From: Rhizobiaceae bacterium
GTDB taxonomy: Bacteria > Pseudomonadota > Alphaproteobacteria > Rhizobiales > Rhizobiaceae
Assembly (NCBI GenBank): GCA_905339215.1
Contig: CAJPFN010000046.1
Span: 1 to 59,779 of the forward strand
Direction of reading: 5' to 3'
DNA length: 59,779 nucleotides
The notes beneath the pieces were generated by a model. That model ran no database searches. It was not told the origin of the DNA and was given only the letters and a program-made list of their open reading frames with translations. Below are positions 9,205-17,193 of the stretch, in pieces (the stretch's first letter is position 1; the number at the start of each line of letters is the position of its first letter). A program made the translations under genes and the position numbers.

Positions 9205-9237
9205 ATTATTCGAACATCTCACAGCCGAGGCCTACCC

Positions 9238-10245
9238 ATGACCAATCCGATCGACACGCTGCTTGCCGAGAAGGGCGTGCTGCTGGCGGACGGCGCCACC
9301 GGCACCAACCTCTTTGCCATGGGCCTCGAGGCCGGCGAGGCGCCGGAGCTGTGGAACGAGACGCATCCGGACAGGATCGCGGCGCTGCACCAGGGTTTCG
9401 TCGACGCCGGCGCCGACATCATCCTCACCAATTCCTTCGGCGGCACCCGCCACCGCCTCAAGCTGCACCACGCCCAGGATCGCGTCTTCCAGCTGAACAA
9501 GCGCGCCGCCGAGATCGCCCGCTCGGTCGCCGACAAGGCCGGCCGCAAGGTCATCGTCGCCGGCTCGGTCGGCCCGACGGGAGAACTCCTCGTGCCGCTC
9601 GGGGCGTTGACCTACGAGCAGGCCGTGGATGCTTTTGCCGAGCAGATCGAAGGACTTAAGGCCGGCGGCGCCGAGGTCGCGTGGATCGAGACGATGTCCG
9701 CCCCCGACGAGATCCATGCGGCCGCCGAGGCCGCCATCAGGGTCGGCCTGCCCTACACCTACACCGGCTCCTTCGACACGGCCGGGCGCACCATGATGGG
9801 CCTCCTGCCGAAGGACATCCACGGCGTTACCACCGACCTCGCCGAACAGCCGGTCGGCGTCGGCGCGAACTGCGGCGTCGGCGCGTCCGACATCCTCGCC
9901 TCGCTGCTCGACATGAGCGCGGCGAAGCCGGACGCGACGCTGATCGTCAAGGGCAATTGCGGCATCCCCGAATTCCGCGGCACCGAGATCCACTATTCCG
10001 GGACGCCGGAGTTGATGGCCGACTACGTCCGTCTTGCCGTCGACAGCGGCGCCAGGATCGTCGGCGGCTGCTGCGGCACCTCGTTCACCCACCTCGCCGC
10101 CATGCGCAAGGCGCTCGACGGCCACCGCAAGGACGGCCGCCCGACGCTGGAGACGATCGTCGAGCGCATCGGCCCGTTCCGCAACAAGACCGCGTCCGGC
10201 AACGACGACGGCAGCCGCCGCGAACGCCGCCGCGCCCGCGGCTGA
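9238..10245 (+). CDS. bmt: Betaine-homocysteine S-methyltransferase
   Basis: 335 residues, zinc-dependent homocysteine S-methyltransferase fold. DGATGTNLF opens the barrel, and zinc ligands are C212 (GANCGVG) with C278/C279 (GGCCGT). It should transfer a methyl group from glycine betaine to homocysteine, giving dimethylglycine and methionine in the cytoplasm. The dimethylglycine can then be used by the DMGDH-type proteins in this window. The last 20 residues are unusual for the family: a disordered basic tail ending SRRERRRARG, similar to the tail of the methyl-THF methyltransferase at 24254. Expression is probably under the SahR-like palindrome 33 bases upstream. Confidence 0.88.
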   Translation: MTNPIDTLLAEKGVLLADGATGTNLFAMGLEAGEAPELWNETHPDRIAALHQGFVDAGADIILTNSFGGTRHRLKLHHAQDRVFQLNKRAAEIARSVADKAGRKVIVAGSVGPTGELLVPLGALTYEQAVDAFAEQIEGLKAGGAEVAWIETMSAPDEIHAAAEAAIRVGLPYTYTGSFDTAGRTMMGLLPKDIHGVTTDLAEQPVGVGANCGVGASDILASLLDMSAAKPDATLIVKGNCGIPEFRGTEIHYSGTPELMADYVRLAVDSGARIVGGCCGTSFTHLAAMRKALDGHRKDGRPTLETIVERIGPFRNKTASGNDDGSRRERRRARG

Positions 10246-10360
10246 CAGGGGCCGCCGGAGGCTTACCGTTCCGGCTGTTGCCGGTCCCGGGGGTCGCGGC
10301 TGCGCAGTAGTCCTTCCCCAAGGTAACCTTCTGTTCGTACTTTCGCGCGAAGATTCGCGG

Positions 10361-11146
10361 ATGGTCGGACTATTGCTGCGCATCCTGCGACTGATGGTCC
10401 TCGCCGTGTTGCCATCGCTGGCGGCCGCGACGGGCTACGCAGCTGCGCAAGCCCGGCTGGAGATCGAGCGCAGCGATCCCAATCTCACCTCGATGCTGGC
10501 CATCGACAGGCCGCTCTACGTCGCCGTCCGCTATCGTAGCGACGTCCCCGTCCGCCTGCGCGCCGAACCCTACTATCGGAACGAAAAAGTCGAGGACGGA
10601 CTGATGTCCAATCCGACCGTGCTCTATCCGCCGGGTTCGGGCGCCGGGCTCGCCTGGCTGGCCTTCTGGAAGCAGGCGCGCGTGGATCGGGTCGATATCG
10701 TCGCGTACGATGAGCAGTGGAACCGCGTGGGCGTACGCAGTTTCGAGGCGAGCCTCAGATGGACGGAAGACGTGCTCGGGCGTCCCGCGACACCCTCCTG
10801 GGTCGGCAAGCTGAGACAGTACGAGGCGGAACTTGCCGCGCGGTACGTTCCCGCGACCGGCGGAGCGCTATGGGACCGGCTCGCCTCGGCGCTGACCCTT
10901 TTCACCTTCGCCGCGCTGCCGCTTTATCTCGTGCTGCAGCCGCTTGCCTTTTCGCGTCTGGCGGGCAACTGGCGGAAGGCCGCGATGGCGCCGCTCCTCT
11001 TCACCGGTCCGGCTGCCGGCTATGCCGCCTTCGCCCTCGCGGCCGGATCCAATCTGTGGCCGATCGTGCTGATCCTCGTCGCGCCGTTCGCCGTCGTCTA
11101 TCTCGCCGGCCTGTTCGCCGCGCAGCATTACGTCTCCTCGCACTGA
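10361..11146 (+). CDS. Hypothetical exported membrane protein
   Basis: 261 residues from the ATG at 10361; the frame is open upstream but only as a shadow of bmt. The N-terminus is a hydrophobic leader (LLRILRLMVLAVLPSLAAA). A ~150-residue soluble region with LYVAVRYRSDVPVRLRAEPYYR follows, then three C-terminal transmembrane segments (~175-255: FTFAALPLYLVLQPLAF, LLFTGPAAGYAAFALA, WPIVLILVAPFAVVYLAGL). The topology suggests a periplasmic domain anchored by a C-terminal membrane bundle. No family recognised. It is convergent with the vWA gene. Confidence 0.6.
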   Translation: MVGLLLRILRLMVLAVLPSLAAATGYAAAQARLEIERSDPNLTSMLAIDRPLYVAVRYRSDVPVRLRAEPYYRNEKVEDGLMSNPTVLYPPGSGAGLAWLAFWKQARVDRVDIVAYDEQWNRVGVRSFEASLRWTEDVLGRPATPSWVGKLRQYEAELAARYVPATGGALWDRLASALTLFTFAALPLYLVLQPLAFSRLAGNWRKAAMAPLLFTGPAAGYAAFALAAGSNLWPIVLILVAPFAVVYLAGLFAAQHYVSSH

Positions 11147-11260
11147 CGAAAAAGAAGGCCGGCAAGGACTCAACGTCCCCGCCGGCCTGCCTCACCCGCC
11201 CGTGGCCGGCCCTCCGCTATCCGGACGATCCCATCTGGAAGAAGCCGGCCGTCATCGCCA

Positions 11261-13315
11261 CTACCGCTTTGCGCCGTCCAGCGCCGAGGCAAGGCGCGCC
11301 AGCGAGAGGAATTCCGACCGGTACCCGAACGGATCGGTTCCCCGGGCGGCAGTGGCAATCTCGATGATCCGGTCCCAGTCCATGCCGGCGACCGCGTCCG
11401 TGTCACGAAGTTTCTGGCCGAAGGCGGCGACGGCGACCGAGAAACGCTGGTCGGTGCCCGCGGCGTCGAACGAAGAAACCTCGTTCGCCGCCGTCACCGG
11501 CGTGGTGATCAGCTTCGATGCATCGCCGTCCGGCGCCTTGTAGCGGATCTTGACGAAGGCGTATTCATCCGCGTTCTGGATGCCGGCGGCATTGTCAGTC
11601 GCGGCCTGGCCATAGCGCAGGTCGTCGATCATCTGCGGCGCGCCCTTCGGCGTGATCTCGTAGATCGCCGTCACCGAATGGCCCGAACCGATTTCGCCGG
11701 CGTCGACGCGGTCGTTGTTGAAATCCTCGCGGTTCAGCGCGCGCGTCTCGTAGCCGATCAGTCGGTACTCCGACACCGCCGCCGGATTGAACTCGACCTG
11801 GATCTTGACGTCCTTGGCGATGGTGAACAGCGTCGACGACGCGTCCTGAACCAGCACCTTCTCGGCCTCGGCGAGCGTGTCGATGTAGGCGGCCGTTCCG
11901 TTGCCGTTCTGCGCGATCGTCTGCATCATCCGGTCGTTCAAGTTGCCGCGGCCGAAGCCGAACACCGAAAGGAAGACGCCGGACCTGCGCTTCTCCTCGA
12001 TCAGCCGCTTCAGGTCGTCGTCGTCCGTCTGGCCGACGTTGAAATCGCCGTCGGTGGCCAGCATGACGCGGTTGACGCCGTCCTTGACGAAGGACTGCTC
12101 GGCGAGCCGGTAGGCCTCCTTGATGCCCGCCTCGCCGGCCGTAGTCCCGCCGGGACGCAGGTTATCGATCGCAGACAGGATCTTGTCGCGCTCCGAAGCC
12201 TTGGTCGGCATCAGCACCGTGCCGGCATCGCCGGCATAGGTGACGATCGAGACCGTGTCGTCGGGATTGAGCTTGTTGACGAGCAGGCGGAAGGCCGACT
12301 GCAACAACGGCAGTTTGTCGGCCGAATTCATCGAGCCCGACACGTCGATCAGGAACACCAGGTTGGCCTTCGGCTGCGTCGCCGGCTTTACGTCGTAGCC
12401 CTTGATGGCGACGTGCATCAGCTTCGTGTGATCGTTCCACGGCGTCGGCATGACCGTCACCGTCGTGTTGAACGGCACCGCAGCGTCCTCGGGACCCTTC
12501 CAGTCGTAGGGGAAGTAATTGATCATCTCCTCGACGCGAACCGTATCGGCCTGCGGCAGAAAGCCCTCCTTCAGCGAACGCCGGGCGAACGAGTACGAAG
12601 CCGTGTCGACGTCGATCGAGAAGGTCGACACCGGGTCCTCCAGCGCGGAACGCACCGGATTGGTCTTGAACTCCTCGAACCGCTCGCGGTTCTCCTCATC
12701 CGCAATGAGAGCATCGGCAGGCGCCGAAGGCTGCGCCGGGGCGGACAGCTTGGTCTCGCCGAGCGCAGTCGGCGAGCGCCCGATCTTCTGCGCGTGAAGC
12801 GTCGTCCCCGCGCCAGAGGCCGCATCGCCAATGCCGCGCGGCAGGGCTTCCATTTCCTGGCGCACCGCCTCGGCAGTCGCCGGGGGCGCCGGAGCGGGTT
12901 CGGGCGCAAACAGCTCGGTCGCCGCGTCGCGGCTTTCCTCCGTGTTGCCCTCGGCGGGCTTCGCCGGCAACAGCGTGCCTTGTCCCCCGGTCTCGGCAAC
13001 GTCGTTGTCGGCGCCGAAGCGGTAGGGATTCTCCTGCATCATGTAGTAGGTGACGTAGCCTGCGATCGGCAGCGCCATCAGGCCGGCGATCGCCGGCGCA
13101 CTCATCAGCTTCTTGTTCATGATCTCACTCCAGAGCTTCCTCGCCCGTTCAGTGAGACGTTGCGGAGCCTCCGATCCTTGGGGGGCCGCGGAACTGTTTT
13201 TCAGATCGTAGGCGCCGAGCGCTGCCTCGAGCGCGCGGGCCTTCGCCTCGGACCGCGGGACCGGCGTCTTCATCGTGCGCAGCAGATCGAGTTCGTCGTC
13301 GTCGACCATGGTCAC
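11261..13315 (-). CDS. vWA-domain membrane protein, YfbK-like
   Basis: 684 residues. The first ~75 residues are cytoplasmic-looking and acidic/basic (DDELDLLRTMKTPVP). One transmembrane helix follows (~78-95, APAIAGLMALPIAGYVTYYM), then a low-complexity proline/alanine linker, a YfbK-type N-terminal module (VDTASYSFARRSL) and a von Willebrand factor A domain with an intact MIDAS motif (DVSGSMNSADKL, then a conserved Thr and TDGDFNVG). A DUF3520-like C-terminal part ends the protein. Such proteins are exposed in the periplasm. The start overlaps the stop of the ECF sigma gene by 4 bases, so they are translationally coupled. The short N-terminal domain could act as the anti-sigma part (inference). 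Confidence 0.82.
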   Translation of the reverse strand: MTMVDDDELDLLRTMKTPVPRSEAKARALEAALGAYDLKNSSAAPQGSEAPQRLTERARKLWSEIMNKKLMSAPAIAGLMALPIAGYVTYYMMQENPYRFGADNDVAETGGQGTLLPAKPAEGNTEESRDAATELFAPEPAPAPPATAEAVRQEMEALPRGIGDAASGAGTTLHAQKIGRSPTALGETKLSAPAQPSAPADALIADEENRERFEEFKTNPVRSALEDPVSTFSIDVDTASYSFARRSLKEGFLPQADTVRVEEMINYFPYDWKGPEDAAVPFNTTVTVMPTPWNDHTKLMHVAIKGYDVKPATQPKANLVFLIDVSGSMNSADKLPLLQSAFRLLVNKLNPDDTVSIVTYAGDAGTVLMPTKASERDKILSAIDNLRPGGTTAGEAGIKEAYRLAEQSFVKDGVNRVMLATDGDFNVGQTDDDDLKRLIEEKRRSGVFLSVFGFGRGNLNDRMMQTIAQNGNGTAAYIDTLAEAEKVLVQDASSTLFTIAKDVKIQVEFNPAAVSEYRLIGYETRALNREDFNNDRVDAGEIGSGHSVTAIYEITPKGAPQMIDDLRYGQAATDNAAGIQNADEYAFVKIRYKAPDGDASKLITTPVTAANEVSSFDAAGTDQRFSVAVAAFGQKLRDTDAVAGMDWDRIIEIATAARGTDPFGYRSEFLSLARLASALDGAKR

Positions 13316-13875
13316 TCTTCCCCGGCTTCGTGCATGAGCACCTTCAGCCGTTTCTTCGCTTCATGGATATGCCAGGACACCGTCGCTTCCGAGCAGGCCA
13401 TCACGTCGGCCGCGGCGGCGTGCGCGAGGCCTTCGCCATAGACCAGCAAAACCGCGTCGCGCTGCTTGTCCGAGAGGCGGCGTACCGCCGCCCACAGCCG
13501 TTCCGCCCGATCGTCCGGTTCCTCGGGCGCTTCGCCCGATATGAGGGCGTGCACGCCGAACGCTTCCGTCTTCGCCGTCTCGCGTGCACTGCGGCGCCCG
13601 TGGTCGCGCGCCGCATTCAGCGTCAGCGCATAGAGCCACGTCGTGAACGCGCCGTCGCCCTTGAAGGAACGGACCGCCTTGCCGAGCCGCGCGCACACGT
13701 CCTGTGCCACGTCCTCGGCATCGGTACGGTTGCCGCACCACCGCCATGCGACCCGGTGGATGAAGTCGTAGTGCCGCTCGACGAGCACGGCGAACGCCCG
13801 CCGGTCGCCGCCGCGCGCCAGACCGACCAGTTCCGCGTCCGAGGCTTCGCCCTCTGCCAGCATCATCGCCATCAT
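13312..13875 (-). CDS. ECF-type RNA polymerase sigma factor
   Basis: 187 residues with region 2 (AFAVLVERHYDFIHRVAWRWCGNRTDAEDVAQDVCARL) and region 4 (LSDKQRDAVLLVYGEGLAHAAAADVMACSEATVSWHIHEAKKRL) of extracytoplasmic-function sigma factors. It directs RNA polymerase to a stress or envelope regulon. It is upstream of, and overlaps by ATGA, the vWA membrane protein. No classical zinc anti-sigma gene is adjacent, so the cytoplasmic N-terminus of the vWA protein may hold the factor. Confidence 0.85.
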   Translation of the reverse strand: MMAMMLAEGEASDAELVGLARGGDRRAFAVLVERHYDFIHRVAWRWCGNRTDAEDVAQDVCARLGKAVRSFKGDGAFTTWLYALTLNAARDHGRRSARETAKTEAFGVHALISGEAPEEPDDRAERLWAAVRRLSDKQRDAVLLVYGEGLAHAAAADVMACSEATVSWHIHEAKKRLKVLMHEAGEE

Positions 13876-13956
13876 TCGTCCATGAGACGGCAGCTATCGG
13901 CCTTTCCTTGGGTCGGGTGAAGCTATTTTTTTCGCGCCGCGCGGCACCGGCCTTCT

Positions 13957-14382
13957 TCACAGCAGGCGCAGCGTCGCCTGGTCCGGAACGCCGGCGAAGA
14001 AGCGGTTGATTGCGGCGTCGAAGGGCGCGCCGCCGCCGGCCGCCGCGAACAGCGTCATTGACGAGCGGAACTTGAGATCGTCCGGGCTGCCGAAGATGTC
14101 GCGTACGGAGCGATCGCGGTGGGCGAGGACGGCATCGGTGCACGCGCGCAGCCGCGGCCCGAGGACGGGATGGTCGAGATAGGCGCGGGCCTCGTCGCGC
14201 CCGGAGATGGCGAAACGTTCGGCCATGGCGCTGCGCCCGAGCCCCGCGATCTGGGGAAAGACGAACCACATCCAGTGACTCCGCTTCCTCCCGTCTCGCA
14301 ACTCGTCGAGGACATGCGGATATACGGAATCCTGCGCGTCGACGAAGCGCTGCAGCAAGAACGGGTCGTCGTCCCGTACCAT
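13957..14382 (-). CDS. DUF1810 family protein
   Basis: 141 residues matching DUF1810: FLLQRFVDAQ near the N-terminus, RDGRKRSHWMWFVFPQIAGLG, ARAYLDHPVLGPRL and DDLKFRSSMTLF. Proteins of this family are widespread small soluble proteins of unknown function. Nothing membrane-bound or secreted is visible. It lies 28 bases downstream of the dienelactone hydrolase gene on the same strand, so co-transcription is likely. Confidence 0.8.
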   Translation of the reverse strand: MVRDDDPFLLQRFVDAQDSVYPHVLDELRDGRKRSHWMWFVFPQIAGLGRSAMAERFAISGRDEARAYLDHPVLGPRLRACTDAVLAHRDRSVRDIFGSPDDLKFRSSMTLFAAAGGGAPFDAAINRFFAGVPDQATLRLL

Positions 14383-14410
14383 CTCCCCCTCGCCTCGCGA
14401 CGACCAGGCC

Positions 14411-15157
14411 TCAGGCCCTGGCGCCGGAACGCAGCGCCTCGTCGAAGAAGGTCAGAAGCCGCCTCCAGTGGCGTTCGGCGCCGGCAGGGTCGAAGACCCC
14501 GTGGTCCGGCACGCACCAGCCGTGGCGCATGCCGACATAGTTCTCCAGCATGTGGTCGACCTCTGCCGCGCGAAGCGCCTCGGCCAGTCTGGCCGACTGT
14601 TCCGGCGGAAAACTCTGGTCGACGCCGGCGGAGCCGACATAGACGCGGGCGCGGATCGTCGCGGCATGGCGGTGCGGGCTGTCATGCGCCTCGCCGGCCA
14701 GATGACCGCCGTGGATGCTCGCTGCGGCGGCGATCCGGTCGGGATAGGCGGCAGCGGCGTTCAGCGCGCGTGCCCCGCCCATGCAATAGCCGACCGTTCC
14801 GAAACCGCCCCCGGCGCCGGCCTCTTCCAGCGCCGAGACGAAAAAGGCCGTGTCGCGGCGCGTCATCTCCTGGCTGGTCCCGCCGATCATTCCCATCAGT
14901 TCGGCGCGCTTCTTCTCGTCGGAAAACGCCGTCTTCGCATCGAAGGGACCGTAGGGACCGAACCGGTAGAAGAGGTCGGGCACGAGGACGAGATAGCCGT
15001 TGGACGCGAGGCGATCGGCCATCTCCCACAAAGCAGTCCTGGGGCCAAACGCGTCCATGTAGAGGATTATCCCCGGCGCCCCGCCGGCGGCGTCGCCATG
15101 AAGGGTCGCCTCCGACACGCCGTCGGAGGTTTCGATATCGATGGCGGTTCTCTTCAT
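14411..15157 (-). CDS. Dienelactone hydrolase family protein
   Basis: 248 residues from the ATG at 15157; earlier in-frame codons lack family similarity. The alpha/beta hydrolase elements are clear: nucleophile elbow GYCMGG (Cys nucleophile as in dienelactone hydrolases), a DQSFP segment for the acid, and a C-terminal MRHGWCVPD with the catalytic His. Substrate unknown; family members hydrolyse lactones or activated esters in the cytoplasm. Forms a short minus-strand unit with the DUF1810 gene. Confidence 0.8.
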   Translation of the reverse strand: MKRTAIDIETSDGVSEATLHGDAAGGAPGIILYMDAFGPRTALWEMADRLASNGYLVLVPDLFYRFGPYGPFDAKTAFSDEKKRAELMGMIGGTSQEMTRRDTAFFVSALEEAGAGGGFGTVGYCMGGARALNAAAAYPDRIAAAASIHGGHLAGEAHDSPHRHAATIRARVYVGSAGVDQSFPPEQSARLAEALRAAEVDHMLENYVGMRHGWCVPDHGVFDPAGAERHWRRLLTFFDEALRSGARA

Positions 15158-15354
15158 GGCGCTGCCCTGCTTCGCTTCCGGCACTATTGAGGGCAGCGCG
15201 CGGACAGGCAATAGCGCCGGATGCGGTACGGTGATCCTGCCCTGTCCGTCCCGTGAAAATTCCGTTAACATGATCGCGTTTCGACGCATCGTCGCCACAA
15301 TCGGGCGCGAAAAGCTACGGTGGGGTTATAAAGGGCGCTCGACAGAAGTCTTGC

Positions 15355-16287
15355 GTGGAGAGTGGGTTGACGTTCCGGTTTGGAGGGAAAGCGGCGCGCG
15401 CGCCGATGGTCATCGACTGTCGGAACCATAGCGTGTTCTCGCAGCAGAAAGCTGAGTTGCGACGGCAGCGGTTGATCCTGACCGTGGCCGGCAGCGTGGC
15501 GTTCTCGGGGCTGGCGACACTCGCCTATCATTACACGGCGCCATTCGCAGATCCGCCGTCGTTCGCTGTCGCGGCGCAGACTATCGCGGTTGCGGCGCCG
15601 CAGGCAGCCGCTCCCGCGGTTGAGGAAAGGGCGGACGTCGCCACCGAAATCGCCGCGAAACCGGTCGAGCAGGCGGCCTTGCCGGCCGAGCCTGAGACCG
15701 CGCCGCCTCAAGAGGTCGTGGCGAGCCCTGTCGAAAGTGCAGTAGCGGAAGAAATCGAAGTCCTCGATCCGAACGACCCGCGCTGGAGTTCCCCGATTGC
15801 CGTGGTAAACCCGGCCCCCGCGGTCGCGCCAGAGGAAAACCGCGAGTTGGCTTATGCCGCAGGGAATCCGGCAGCTGATGCCCTCAGGCGCACCATAGTC
15901 GACGATCGGACGGACGACACGGAAACGTCCGCCATTCCGGCTCCTCGTCCCGCGGTCAAGGCGATCGAGCCTGAACCGCCGGCCGTTGTCGATGGGCGGG
16001 AACCGACACGCACCGCGACCATAGCCCGCGCGGTAAACATGAGGGCCAGGGGCACCAAAGGCGCCCGCGTACTCGGCGTGATCCCGCAAGGGGCAACCGT
16101 CGGCCTGGTCGATTGCGGCGGCTGGTGCGAAGTGATCTATGAAGGTCGCCGAGGCTTCATCTACAAGTCCTTCATCGACGGCTCCGGTCGGACGGCCGAC
16201 GCAACTGAGGCGGCGCGGCCGCGCAAGCCCTCGAAACCGAGGATCGTTCCACCTCAGCAGAACGATATCAACGCCCTCGGCCGCTGA
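15355..16287 (+). CDS. SH3-domain protein, membrane-anchored, proline/alanine-rich
   Basis: About 310 residues. One N-terminal transmembrane helix (~41-57, ILTVAGSVAFSGLATLAYHY) is followed by a long Pro/Ala/Glu-rich linker and a bacterial SH3 (SH3_3) domain at ~218-276 (ARAVNMRARGTKGARVLGVIPQGATVGLVD, then GGWCEVIYEGRRGFIYKSFI). Such domains bind peptidoglycan or proteins in the periplasm. The start is uncertain: GTG at 15355, a TTG at 15367 with a GGAG at good spacing, or ATG at 15406. The stop is directly adjacent to the end of the convergent 4Fe-4S gene. Confidence 0.75.
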   Translation: MESGLTFRFGGKAARAPMVIDCRNHSVFSQQKAELRRQRLILTVAGSVAFSGLATLAYHYTAPFADPPSFAVAAQTIAVAAPQAAAPAVEERADVATEIAAKPVEQAALPAEPETAPPQEVVASPVESAVAEEIEVLDPNDPRWSSPIAVVNPAPAVAPEENRELAYAAGNPAADALRRTIVDDRTDDTETSAIPAPRPAVKAIEPEPPAVVDGREPTRTATIARAVNMRARGTKGARVLGVIPQGATVGLVDCGGWCEVIYEGRRGFIYKSFIDGSGRTADATEAARPRKPSKPRIVPPQQNDINALGR

Positions 16288-17004
16288 TCAGCCCGATCCC
16301 CCGCCTACGAATGCCGCCATGTGGAACGCCTGCATGTCGTCGGGATAGCGATAGGCGATGCCCTGCGGGCAAGCATTCCGGTCGAGGCATCCGCGCTCGC
16401 GGCAGGCCGCCCCGTCGACGCCCCTGACATGGACGCGGCAGCCTGGGTAGTCGAAGCCATCTGCCGAATAGGCGTTGACTGGGCAGGATTTCAGGCAGGG
16501 TTTTCCGACACATCGGTCGCAATGATGAATCGGTTCGGCAGCGGGCTGAATCGATGCTTGAAGGTGCTCCGCAGCCAGGTCGTCAAACAGCAGCGCGCCG
16601 CGATAGGCGTGCCACAGGCCGAAGACCGGATGCATCAGCACGCCGAGCGGCGACGGCCTGAGCCCCTCGGCCCGCATCGCCCACTGCTGGAACGGCATGT
16701 AGGGCCGCTCGGAGGGAAAGACCGCACGGGCGCCCAACTGCGCGGCGACTGCGCCGATCACCGTCCTGGACCACGTGTCGAGCGGATCGGCGAGATCCGG
16801 CGGTTGGGCGGAACGCCAATCGCAAAAATGCCGCCAGTGCGCGGCACCGCCGTGGCCTATGAGGATCACGCCCCGCGCCGACGCGCCGAAGGCGTCCACC
16901 GGAGCGTCCTCGTCCGGCGCGAAGGCGAACCCGCCGCGCGGGATCAGACCGTGGGGCGCCAGTGCCGCCGACAATCGTCCCGCCAAGTCACGTTGTCCGC
17001 GCAT
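16288..17004 (-). CDS. 4Fe-4S ferredoxin-like protein, QueG C-terminal-like
   Basis: 238 residues. Eight or more cysteines lie in the C-terminal half: CDRCVGKPCLKSCP (C-x2-C-x4-C-x3-CP), then a second set in GCRVHVRG, CRERGCLDRNACPQG. That is enough for two [4Fe-4S] clusters, as in the ferredoxin part of epoxyqueuosine reductase. The N-terminal half has GVILIGHGG but no obvious corrinoid-binding motif. No signal peptide. It lies 190 bases downstream of the MttB-family gene on the same strand. An electron-transfer role toward the corrinoid system is possible but not shown. Confidence 0.65.
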   Translation of the reverse strand: MRGQRDLAGRLSAALAPHGLIPRGGFAFAPDEDAPVDAFGASARGVILIGHGGAAHWRHFCDWRSAQPPDLADPLDTWSRTVIGAVAAQLGARAVFPSERPYMPFQQWAMRAEGLRPSPLGVLMHPVFGLWHAYRGALLFDDLAAEHLQASIQPAAEPIHHCDRCVGKPCLKSCPVNAYSADGFDYPGCRVHVRGVDGAACRERGCLDRNACPQGIAYRYPDDMQAFHMAAFVGGGSG

Positions 17005-17193
17005 CGAACGTCATCCTCACGGCCGGTACCGCACTTTGGATATGGCGTGACCGCTATCCCGCCGACAAGCGGGAAGAAGGCTAGATGCCCGACGATACCG
17101 TCATCCCTTCCGGTCCGGCGCCCGCATTGCCGAGCGCCAGACTTCCTTGTGGATGATGTCGGCCACTTTAGCCCGGCCTGACGCGGGCTCCCT

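Noticed and set aside
9048-9237. SAM riboswitch before bmt or the methyl-THF methyltransferase
   Set aside because: No SAM-II-like pseudoknot pattern was recognised; the perfect AT-rich palindromes are better explained as protein operators.
11156-11188. Terminator between the convergent genes at 10361 and 11261
   Set aside because: An 8-bp stem AGGCCGGC/GCCGGCCT has a 17-base loop and no T-tract on either side.
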